Of a stretch of 38,211 bases of DNA, positions 27,855-36,177 are shown piece after piece. The first letter of the stretch is position 1. Every line of letters starts with the position of its first letter. Position numbers and translations under genes: made by a program. Under the pieces are notes generated by a model that worked only from the letters and a program-made list of their open reading frames with translations, was not told the origin of the DNA and searched no databases. Origin of the DNA: Candidatus Calescibacteriota bacterium (GTDB lineage: Bacteria > CAIJMQ01 > JAADFP01); contig JAGGYA010000014.1 in the NCBI GenBank assembly GCA_021162785.1, positions 1 to 38,211 of the forward strand, in the 5' to 3' direction.

Positions 27855-29096
27855 TTATAGAGATGAGGAATGTCTGGAGAGGGGAAGGGAGAAATTTTCA
27901 AGCCCTTTTCCTGCAAAGACTAAGAAATAAGGGATGATGGGTACACGGTATCTTATTACCACTGTAAAGAGACTGTAAACGAGTGTATAGTAAAGAATGA
28001 CAAGGTAAAGCAAAAACAAGTTTTTCCACTGCTTTCGAGAGATTATCGTTCCGTAAAAAGAGAAGGCAAAAAGGGGAAAAGTGAAAATACTACTTATTAT
28101 CACATATTTTCTTTTTATATAGCGGGGATTAGGATAGGGTCGATAGAAATACTTAAGTTGAGTAAAAAAGTTAATAAAGAATTCCTTAGGGTGATGATAG
28201 ATATATTTAAAAGCCTCTTTTTTGAAGTATTTGTTCTTTTCCTTTTCTGATAATTTAAGGTATTTTTTATCTTCAGGGAAGTAACAGTGAGGTAAGAAAA
28301 TTTCACCTCTTTCTCTTTTCAGAGTTTTAGGATTATGGGCAAGCCATAGAGAATATCCCGATTCATAGCTGGTGAAGAGGATTTCTCCCTGAATTCTGTA
28401 ATTCCTGATAGCCCAGGGGGAGATGGTAAGTAAAAAAGCAAGTGGGAAGAGAAAGGTCTTTTTCATTTCATTTTTCCCTTTTACGAGGCCAATAAAGATG
28501 GGGATGAAGAAAACTAAATAAAAGCTTACCGCACGAGTGAGAGTAGCCAGACCAAGTGCAAATCCCGCCCATATATATCGGCGAGAGGAAGAGGAGTAAA
28601 GTAAGTAGAAACTGAGAAGAAGGAAGAAAGTATGTAGAAGAGTGGGACGTAGGGTCCCTGCGTAATATATGAATTCAGGACAGAAAGTAGTTCCCAGACC
28701 AGCCCAAAAAGCTGCTTTTTCTCCAAAAATTGTTTTTGTGAGATTGAATATTAAGAAGATTAAGCAGGCACTCAGTAGAACTTGGATAATTCTTACTGCT
28801 AAATAGGAATGGCCAAAGAGAAAATAAATGAAAGCCAGGAATACCGGGTAAAGTGGAGGACGATAGCTATAAGCTACTCCTCCTAAGAAGGAGTCTTCAT
28901 TTTTTAAACCTTCTCCATTTAGAATTGACTGAGCAAGGGAATCGTATTCTCTCGGATCGGTGGCATCGATAAAAGAAGGTGGGATTGTGGCAATGTAAAA
29001 GAGGCGGATGAGTAGACCCAGAATGATAAGGATAAGGAGTTTTTTGTCCCATACCCTTTTCTCTTTCGGAATAACAAATGACTCCATACGCGGCAT
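27855..29096 (-). CDS. GT39/ArnT-like GT-C glycosyltransferase
   Basis: First loop DATDPREYDSLAQSILNGEGLKNE...YRPPLYPVFLAFIYFLFG; multi-TM. Confidence 0.85.
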   Translation of the reverse strand: MPRMESFVIPKEKRVWDKKLLILIILGLLIRLFYIATIPPSFIDATDPREYDSLAQSILNGEGLKNEDSFLGGVAYSYRPPLYPVFLAFIYFLFGHSYLAVRIIQVLLSACLIFLIFNLTKTIFGEKAAFWAGLGTTFCPEFIYYAGTLRPTLLHTFFLLLSFYLLYSSSSRRYIWAGFALGLATLTRAVSFYLVFFIPIFIGLVKGKNEMKKTFLFPLAFLLTISPWAIRNYRIQGEILFTSYESGYSLWLAHNPKTLKRERGEIFLPHCYFPEDKKYLKLSEKEKNKYFKKEAFKYIYHHPKEFFINFFTQLKYFYRPYPNPRYIKRKYVIISSIFTFPLFAFSFYGTIISRKQWKNLFLLYLVILYYTLVYSLFTVVIRYRVPIIPYFLVFAGKGLENFSLPLSRHSSSL

Positions 29097-29105
29097 CCGA
29101 GCTAA

Positions 29106-29111
29106 ATTATA
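29106..29111 (-). promoter_or_regulatory. -10 TATAAT 9 nt upstream of the 29096 GT-C gene start
   Basis: Minus strand AAAGGTATAATTTAGCTCGGATG; no SD between -10 and ATG. Confidence 0.4.
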
Positions 29112-29180
29112 CCTTTAAGGCTTCTTCCCTTCGCATTATAAATATGATACCCTTTAAAGGATTTTAAAAAAAGAAAGGTT

Positions 29181-30314
29181 ATGGAAGAAAGAAAAATACC
29201 ACTCATAGATTTGAGAAGAGAAAATCTTCCTCTTCTACCAGAGATTTTCCCCAAACTGGAAAGACTGGTGAAAGAATCTCGATTTGTGAGTGGCAAGGAG
29301 GTAAAGGAGTTTGAGGAAAAATTCGCAGAATATTGTGGCGTAAAGTATGCTTGTGCTGTAAATTCCGGGACTTCAGCACTTATACTTGCTCTAAAAGCAT
29401 GTGGGATAGGAGAAGGAGACGAGGTTATTACCACTCCCTTTACCTTCATAGCGACGGTGGAGGCGATCCTCTGGGTAGGAGCAAAACCTGTTTTTGTAGA
29501 TATTCATCCAGAGTATTTAACTATTGATGTGGGAAAAATAGAGGATGCAATAACCTCGAAGACTCGCGCCATTATACCGGTGCATTTATATGGTGAAGTC
29601 TGTGATATGGAGAAGATTGAGGAGATAGCGAGAAAATACAATCTTGTGGTTATAGAAGATGCAGCTCAGGCACATGGAGCAGAATTTGTGAAGGAAGGTG
29701 TGAGAAAAAAAGCAGGGAGTATGGGTAAGTGCGGGTGTTTCAGTTTTTATCCTTCAAAAAATCTGGGAGGATGGGGGGAAGGAGGGATGATCACTACAGA
29801 TGATGAGGAAGTTTACAACACCCTTTTAAAACTCAGAGATCATGGAAGAGAGGAGTGGTACTTTCATACCTTAGTGGGAGGAAATTTCCGAATGGAGAAT
29901 TATCAGGCATTGATCCTCAGCGTGAAATTAAAGTATCTGGATGAATGGAACAAGAAACGTAGAGAGAAAGCAGAATTTTACTTTCAACAACTTAGAGGGA
30001 TAAAAGGATTAACTTTACCCTTATCTCCTTCCTATTCCAAGGGAGTGTTTCATCTCTATGTGATCCGCACACCTTGTAGAGATAAACTTGTGGAATTTCT
30101 CCACACAAAAGGTATTGAGGTAAGGAGGGTGTACCCTATTCCCCTTCACTTGCAAAAAGCTTTAAGATTTTTAGGATATGGACAGGGAGATTTTCCCGTT
30201 TCTGAAAAAGTTTGCCAGGAAGGATTAGCTCTCCCCCTTTTCCCCCAGATAGAAAAAAAAGAAATGGAATGGGTGGTGAAATCAATCTATACCTTTTTTA
30301 AAGATTTTCCTTAA
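29181..30314 (+). CDS. DegT/DnrJ/EryC1/StrS PLP-dependent sugar aminotransferase
   Basis: NSGTSALILALKACGIGEGDEVITTPFTFIATVEAI; VIEDAAQAHGAEF; FSFYPSKNLGGWGEGGMITTDD. Confidence 0.95.
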   Translation: MEERKIPLIDLRRENLPLLPEIFPKLERLVKESRFVSGKEVKEFEEKFAEYCGVKYACAVNSGTSALILALKACGIGEGDEVITTPFTFIATVEAILWVGAKPVFVDIHPEYLTIDVGKIEDAITSKTRAIIPVHLYGEVCDMEKIEEIARKYNLVVIEDAAQAHGAEFVKEGVRKKAGSMGKCGCFSFYPSKNLGGWGEGGMITTDDEEVYNTLLKLRDHGREEWYFHTLVGGNFRMENYQALILSVKLKYLDEWNKKRREKAEFYFQQLRGIKGLTLPLSPSYSKGVFHLYVIRTPCRDKLVEFLHTKGIEVRRVYPIPLHLQKALRFLGYGQGDFPVSEKVCQEGLALPLFPQIEKKEMEWVVKSIYTFFKDFP

Positions 30315-30830
30315 TCTTTATCCTCCTTATGTTGAAAAATACCAAAGATAGAGCTTCCCCAGGGGAAAGTTATCCCTCTGGTTATGAGATAGGTCTCCAG
30401 CTTCAGGAGGAGGTAAAGTGCGTGATTGATGAAATTTGGAAGGGATTTATAGTAAAACCGGGAAGGGGGCTGAGATTTTCGGGAGAGTCGATAGATTGAA
30501 AGGGGCAAGAAAATGGTAAAACCCCAAAAACCCCTTTTTTACCCATTTCTTGTTTTTTGGAAAAAGATCCAAAAGAGTCCGAAAGGTGTATCTTCTTATG
30601 AACTAAAGAGGAAGGGAAAAGCAGGGGCGGTAACAATGAGACATCCTTCCGGTTTAAGAATTCTCAAGCACTCTTCAACTGCCTTTTTATCATTCGGTAT
30701 GTGTTCGAGCACATCAATTTGGAATTATCAAAGAGAAAAATCTCATCCTTTTCTGGTTGGTTTGTTTCTTCCTAGGGAACTTTGTAGATTAGGTCATATT
30801 TATTTCTCCCCTCTACGCTGTGTGTGAAAT
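30311..30830 (-). pseudogene. Class I SAM-dependent methyltransferase pseudogene
   Basis: Minus strand: DVLEHIPNDKKAVEECLRILKPEGCLIVTAPAFPFLFSS* (in-frame stop, ~30715-30599), then, in another frame, SLPNFINHALYLLLKLETYLITRGITFPWGSSIFGIFQHKEDKD* (ORF 30311-30508), typical of methyltransferase C-termini. Confidence 0.7.
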
Positions 30831-30890
30831 AATTAGGGATGAGTATTTTTACACTTTTAGGTGTTATGATTATAAGTTGAGGAGGAGCAC

Positions 30891-32495
30891 TTGAATAAAA
30901 AGGAAACGATAAATTTTGTCCTTGTACTTTCCCTTTCCTTTGTTTTGGGGATTATAGGGATTAATTGGGGGCTTCCTTCAGAAACTCTCCATCTCCAGAC
31001 TTATCATCCGGATGAAGTGTGGGTTCTTGTGAGCTTCCAGAAGATGAATCCAAAAAGGCTGGATTTTAATCCGCATTTCTTCCCCTGGGGAACATTCCAT
31101 TTTTATGTGGTGGGGGCTTTCCTCTATTTCCTTTCCTTATTCAAGGCAGTAACCCTTGAACCTTCAAAGGAATTTTATATCCTTCATCTTACCGAGATAG
31201 ATAAACTTTATGTCGCAGGCAGGCTCGTCTCAGTATTTGCTACGGTTGGGACAGTGTTTTTTCTCTTCCGGATAGCAGAGAAACTGTATTCTCGAAGAAC
31301 TGCTATTTTCTCCGCATTGATAATGAGTATTCTCCCACTTTCAGTGGCCAATGCTCATTATATGAAACCCAATGCTCTGGGTGTTTTCTTAATAGTTTTG
31401 ACCTGCTGGGTTTCTTTAAGGATTCTCTCCCTCCAATCTTTTCCAACATACGCTCTGGCAGGGTTTGTAGCAGGGCTTGCCTGTGCCACAAAGTACAATG
31501 GAATCTGGGCTGTATTTTTCCCGTTGATGTTTCATTTCCTTCTCCCCTATAAGGAAAGAAAGAATATCTTCCTTATTTATACTTTCCTTTTCTTTTTTCT
31601 GGGTTTCTTTACAGGGTGTCCTTATTCCCTCTTAGCTTTTAAGGAGTTTAAAGAGGGTATTTTTTATGAGTTGGATAAGTTTATCCTGGTTCAGCATGGG
31701 GATATAGGAAATCCCTTCTTTTATCATCTCTTTTTCTCACTCCGTTACGGTATGGGAACGCCCCTTTTCCTCCTTTCTATTTTTTCTTGGTGCTGGAGCC
31801 TGGTGAGAAAAGAAAAAAAGAGTCGCTTTTTTTCTCTTTGGGTTTTTTCCTATTACCTTTTTATCTGTGTTTTCTTTAAATCCAAGTTTGCCCGTTATAT
31901 GCTCCCTTTACTTCCTTTCTTAAGCCTTCTTTCAGGAGAATTTCTTACAAGAATCCCTTTCAGGAAGTGGAGATATTTCCCTTTACTGGTAATATTGTTC
32001 TTTTTTTATAATTTTCTTTATGTTCTTTCCTATGATAAGCTTTTTCTTTCCCCGGATCCTCGAACAGAAGCATCTCGCTGGATAGAGGAAAACATACCTG
32101 TGAAAAGCAGTATAGGAGTGATCTTTGAACCATACTTTTTTACCCCGCCCATAATTTACATGGAATACTGGGTGGAGGGAGAAAGTGCTTATAACCGGGG
32201 ACAGCCGGAGAAATTCAATCAATATTCAATCCTTGTTTGGAGGAAAGAGAAATGGAGAAAGGAAAAACCAGAGTATCTTGTAATCTCGGAATACGAGATC
32301 AGGGATTTCTTAAGGTTCCCGTATTTATTCCCTCAAGAGAAGGAATTAATAGAGGAGATTCAGAGAGATTATATCCTGATAAAAAAATTTGATACTCCCC
32401 TTACCTTAGGGAAGATGAGATTTCGCAAAGGTTTCCCTCCCCACGACCTTCTTTATCCTTTTCCTTATGTAGAAATTTTCAAATTGAAAAAATAA
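30891..32495 (+). CDS. GT-C fold glycosyltransferase (ArnT/PMT-like), TTG start
   Basis: TTG at 30891 with GGAGGAG SD; first loop LQTYHPDEVWVLVSFQKMNPKRLDFNPHFFPWGTFHFYVVGAFL; multi-TM. Confidence 0.85.
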   Translation: MNKKETINFVLVLSLSFVLGIIGINWGLPSETLHLQTYHPDEVWVLVSFQKMNPKRLDFNPHFFPWGTFHFYVVGAFLYFLSLFKAVTLEPSKEFYILHLTEIDKLYVAGRLVSVFATVGTVFFLFRIAEKLYSRRTAIFSALIMSILPLSVANAHYMKPNALGVFLIVLTCWVSLRILSLQSFPTYALAGFVAGLACATKYNGIWAVFFPLMFHFLLPYKERKNIFLIYTFLFFFLGFFTGCPYSLLAFKEFKEGIFYELDKFILVQHGDIGNPFFYHLFFSLRYGMGTPLFLLSIFSWCWSLVRKEKKSRFFSLWVFSYYLFICVFFKSKFARYMLPLLPFLSLLSGEFLTRIPFRKWRYFPLLVILFFFYNFLYVLSYDKLFLSPDPRTEASRWIEENIPVKSSIGVIFEPYFFTPPIIYMEYWVEGESAYNRGQPEKFNQYSILVWRKEKWRKEKPEYLVISEYEIRDFLRFPYLFPQEKELIEEIQRDYILIKKFDTPLTLGKMRFRKGFPPHDLLYPFPYVEIFKLKK

Positions 32496-32509
32496 ACTTA
32501 AAAAGAGGG

Positions 32510-33520
32510 TTATTTTCTTGAAGGTTTTTTCCAGATTTTTTCTTCAGGAACAAGTTTCTTCTCCCATAGCCATTTTTTCCCGTGGGAATAGTAGTAGTCG
32601 ATCATAATTTTTAATCCTTCTTCCAGAGAAACTCTGGGTTCCCAGCCAGTAAGTTTTCTCATCTTTTCTGGATTGCAAAGTAAAACTTCCACATCCAAGG
32701 GCCTCAAACGGTTCTTATCCACTTCTATTTGAATTTCCTTATGCCCCATTAGTTTCCCAATTATATGAGCCAGTTCTTCTACACTGTAGTTTTCTTCACT
32801 CCCCATGTTTACCACTTCTCCCACAGCATCTTCACATTCCATGAGCATAACTGCACCTCTTGCTGCATCTTCAACAAAGGTCAGATCTCTTCTCGCTTTC
32901 AGATTCCCCAGTTTTAACCTGTTTCCCCGGGAAAGTTGGCTTATTATTTCCGGAATAACATAGGGTTGAGTAACTCTTGGCCCATAACAGTTGAATTGCC
33001 TCAAGATTATCACAGGTAACCCTATTTCGTGATGAAGGGTAAAAGCCAATCTATCTGCAGCCAGTTTACTTACCGCGTAGGTAGAGAGAGGATAGGTGGG
33101 ATGATCTTCATCCATGGGCAGATACCGTGCTTTCCCATATACTTCCGAAGTTGAGTACTGGATAATTCTTTTCACTCCAGCTTCTTTACAAGCAAGGAAT
33201 ACATTGAGAGCTCCCATAGTATTTATTTCCACAAAACTCCAAGGGCGTTCATATGAATAAGGAATGTAAGGTTCAGCAGCTAAATTGTAAACATACTCAA
33301 CTTCATGCTCTTTAAGAATTTTCACAAATTCTCTGTCTCTTATATCCCCTCGAATAAGAAGTATTTGCTCCTCAATGTCTTTAAGATTTTCCTGATCTCC
33401 ACTGAAAAGATTGTCATAAACTATGACTTCCGCACCTACTTTAAGAAGTTCCTGAACCAGATGAGATCCAATAAATCCTGCTCCACCTGTTACCAGAACT
33501 TTTTTGCCTTTCAAACTCAA
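32510..33520 (-). CDS. Extended SDR NDP-sugar 4,6-dehydratase/epimerase-like
   Basis: KKVLVTGGAGFIGSHLVQELL, YNLAAEPYIPYSYERPWSFVEINTMGALNVFLAC, STSEVYG, YAVSKLAADRLA. Confidence 0.88.
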   Translation of the reverse strand: MSLKGKKVLVTGGAGFIGSHLVQELLKVGAEVIVYDNLFSGDQENLKDIEEQILLIRGDIRDREFVKILKEHEVEYVYNLAAEPYIPYSYERPWSFVEINTMGALNVFLACKEAGVKRIIQYSTSEVYGKARYLPMDEDHPTYPLSTYAVSKLAADRLAFTLHHEIGLPVIILRQFNCYGPRVTQPYVIPEIISQLSRGNRLKLGNLKARRDLTFVEDAARGAVMLMECEDAVGEVVNMGSEENYSVEELAHIIGKLMGHKEIQIEVDKNRLRPLDVEVLLCNPEKMRKLTGWEPRVSLEEGLKIMIDYYYSHGKKWLWEKKLVPEEKIWKKPSRK

Positions 33521-34737
33521 CTCCCTACCCCCTTTTTTATTCCTCTTATTGTTTCCGCTATGAAATAAATCTCCTCTTTTTTAAGCCCCGATGAAGAGGG
33601 GAGGTAAAGCCCTTCCTTACATAAAGCCTCAGAGACGGGGAAGTCTTCATTTACATAATCTTTCCAGTAAATAGGCTGGAGATGTATGGGAATGAAGAAA
33701 GTCCGGGTTTCTATCCCCTTTCTGGCAAGCCTTTCTCTCAACTCGTCCCGGGAAATCCCAAAGGAATCTTTTACCCTTATCCCGTACATCCAGAAAACAT
33801 TTTTAATACCTTCTGTTTCAGGAGGGAGAACCAGTCCTTCTATATCTTTAAGCAGGGAAGTGTAAAGTCGGGCATTTTCTATTCTTTTTTCCACCAGCTC
33901 ATCAAATTTTTCTAATTGAGCCAGGCCAATTGCTGCCTGGAGGTTAGTCATACGGTAATTAAATCCCACGAGTTTATGCCAGAAATGTCTCTCTTGGGAA
34001 AAAGCGTGATCTCTTAAATTCCTTGCTATCTCATAAATCTCAGAATTGTTAGTGGTAATCATCCCACCTTCGCCGGTGGTAATGATTTTGTTAGCGTAAA
34101 AACTAAAAGTGGCCACATCACCAATACTACCTATTTTCCTCCCCTTATACTCTGCTCCATGAGCTTCCGCAGCATCTTCAATAACCCATAAATCGTATTT
34201 TTTAGCAAGGGCAAGGATTTTATCCATCTCTGCAGGATGGCCGTAGGTATGGATAGGAATTATTGCCCGGGTTTGGGAGGTAATTTTTTCTTCAATCTTC
34301 TCCACATCAATATTCCCGGTTCGGGGTTCAGAATCCACTAAAACTGGTTTTGCTCCACAGTATCTCACAGCATTGGCGGTAGCTATCATGGTGAAGGTGG
34401 GGATTATAACTTCATCTCCTTCTCCTATCCCCAGTGTGTAAAGGGCGAGATGGAGAGCAGTAGTCCCGCTGGTTACTGCAATGCCATATTTTGCACCTAC
34501 TTTTTCTGCGAATTTCCTCTCAAATTCTCCAATTTTTTCTCCTAAGGAAGAGATCCAGCCTGATTCAATACATTCCAGCACCTTTCTTTTTTCACTTTCA
34601 TCCAGAACTGGTGCGCATACAGGGATGATCTTATGGAAAGGATTATCTGGGATGAGCACAGGTTCCGGTGAAGGGAGAAGGTGAGATTTATGTCGGGGAA
34701 AATCCTTCTCAGGTTTTCTAATTAAACTCTTTGCCAT
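33517..34737 (-). CDS. DegT/DnrJ/EryC1/StrS aminotransferase, perosamine synthetase-like
   Basis: VTSGTTALHLALYTLGIGEGDEVIIPTFTMIATANAVRYCGAKPVLVD; VIEDAAEAHGAEYKGRKIGSIGDVATFSFYANKIITTGEGGMITTNN. Confidence 0.92.
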   Translation of the reverse strand: MAKSLIRKPEKDFPRHKSHLLPSPEPVLIPDNPFHKIIPVCAPVLDESEKRKVLECIESGWISSLGEKIGEFERKFAEKVGAKYGIAVTSGTTALHLALYTLGIGEGDEVIIPTFTMIATANAVRYCGAKPVLVDSEPRTGNIDVEKIEEKITSQTRAIIPIHTYGHPAEMDKILALAKKYDLWVIEDAAEAHGAEYKGRKIGSIGDVATFSFYANKIITTGEGGMITTNNSEIYEIARNLRDHAFSQERHFWHKLVGFNYRMTNLQAAIGLAQLEKFDELVEKRIENARLYTSLLKDIEGLVLPPETEGIKNVFWMYGIRVKDSFGISRDELRERLARKGIETRTFFIPIHLQPIYWKDYVNEDFPVSEALCKEGLYLPSSSGLKKEEIYFIAETIRGIKKGVGS

Positions 34738-35432
34738 TTCTCCTTAAATGCTCGAATCAACATCTTGAGATATTTTACTCCAGTAGAGAAAAACTTCAAA
34801 AAATCGGGTGCAGTTTTGGATTTGCCTATTTCTCTACCCTTACAGAAATAAGGAATTTCTTTCACTTTGTAACCCAACTTTTTTGCTCGGGTGATGAGAA
34901 GAATGAAGTATTCACCGTAATCACCCTCTAATCCCACTTTTTCTATTACCTTCTTTTTTATGGCAATAAACCCGCTTGTATAATCATGAAAATCCCTATA
35001 GAGGAGAATCTGGCAGAGAAAGTTTATAATACGACTGAAGATCTTAGGATAGGAAAAGGGACGAGCATCTTTACCTCCTGGAAGGAATCGGGAACCCACA
35101 ACCAGGTCAAACCCATTGATCTCTTTTATCATCTTTGCCAGGATTTCCGGAGGCATGCTTAAATCGCAGTCCATCCAGCATATTATTTCTCCTCTTGCTT
35201 CTCTTATTCCTCTTAAAATTGCTGAAGTAAGTCCTTTTTCCTCCGTTCTTCTTATAACCCTTAGAGAAGGGTAAGTATTCCTTAGTTGTTGAGCAAGTTC
35301 CCAGGTTCGGTCAGGAGAATCATCGTCCACCACTATCACTTCGCAGGGCAATTCCAGCGTGCTAAATATCCGGTGAACCAAAAGAGGGAGGGTATCCCTT
35401 TCATTATAAGTGGGGAGAATAATGGAAACCAT
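34722..35432 (-). CDS. Glycosyltransferase family 2, dolichol-phosphate mannose synthase (DPM1)-like
   Basis: VSIILPTYNERDTLPLLVHRI, EVIVVDDDSPDRTWELAQ, WMDCDLSMPPEIL, VVGSRFLPGG. ATG at 35432-35430; the track's first M is TTG. Confidence 0.92.
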   Translation of the reverse strand: MVSIILPTYNERDTLPLLVHRIFSTLELPCEVIVVDDDSPDRTWELAQQLRNTYPSLRVIRRTEEKGLTSAILRGIREARGEIICWMDCDLSMPPEILAKMIKEINGFDLVVGSRFLPGGKDARPFSYPKIFSRIINFLCQILLYRDFHDYTSGFIAIKKKVIEKVGLEGDYGEYFILLITRAKKLGYKVKEIPYFCKGREIGKSKTAPDFLKFFSTGVKYLKMLIRAFKEKWQRV

Positions 35433-35438
35433 CAATAA

Positions 35439-35446
35439 AGTATAAT
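35439..35446. promoter_or_regulatory. Candidate bidirectional -10 element between divergent genes
   Basis: AGTATAATAC: plus strand TATAAT (35441-35446), minus strand TATACT (35444-35439). Confidence 0.4.
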
Positions 35447-35469
35447 ACAGGAAGAGAAGAGGAGGGAAG

Positions 35470-36177
35470 ATGGAAAAATGGGTTTTTGAAAGGATGGCAG
35501 AAATTCAGGATAAACACTGGTGGTTTATAAGACAGAGGAGGTTGGTCCAGAGATTTACTCCTCCTTGTAGAAATTTGAAAGTTTTGGATATTGGGTGTGG
35601 TACAGGTGCCATACTCACCCTTTTCCCAGAGAGAAATGTGGGAGTGGATAGAGAGTTCCTGGCTCTTAAGATTGCCCAGAGGCGGGGTTTTAAGAATCTT
35701 ATAAATGGAGATGCACAATCTCTCCCCTTTAAAGACAAAACTTTCGACTATGCTATTATTTTTCAGGTTCTTTACCATCAGGGGGTAAAAAACGAAGAGA
35801 AAGTTTTAAAAGAGGCGTATAGAGTTCTTAAGAAAGGTGGTAGGATTATAATCACTGAACCTGCTTTTGAAATTCTCCGAAGGGAACATGATGTGGTAGA
35901 ACACACCAGGAAAAGATACAGGCTGGAGGAACTTAAGAACGCAGTTGAGGAAGTGGGATTTAAGATAATAAAAAAATCCTATCTTTACCCCTATCTTTTC
36001 CCCATAATACTCATCCGAAAATATTTCCCCGGCAGGAAAGGAAAGCTTGATCTCTATTTACCTTCGCCTTTCATAAATACTCTTTTTTCTTTAATAAGTT
36101 TCATAGAGGATTTGCTACTTCCTTTTGTTTTTTACCCTTTTGGCTCGACGCTGTTGATAATAGGAGAAAAAAGATGA
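35470..36177 (+). CDS. Class I SAM-dependent methyltransferase
   Basis: VLDIGCGTGAILTLFPERNVGVDRE, AQSLPFKDKTFDYAIIFQVLYH, EAYRVLKKGGRIIITEPA; SD GAGGAGGGAAG before ATG. Confidence 0.92.
   Translation: MEKWVFERMAEIQDKHWWFIRQRRLVQRFTPPCRNLKVLDIGCGTGAILTLFPERNVGVDREFLALKIAQRRGFKNLINGDAQSLPFKDKTFDYAIIFQVLYHQGVKNEEKVLKEAYRVLKKGGRIIITEPAFEILRREHDVVEHTRKRYRLEELKNAVEEVGFKIIKKSYLYPYLFPIILIRKYFPGRKGKLDLYLPSPFINTLFSLISFIEDLLLPFVFYPFGSTLLIIGEKR

Noticed and set aside
30513-30827. Plus-strand ORF of 104 aa as a real gene
   Set aside because: The minus strand better explains the region as a decayed methyltransferase.
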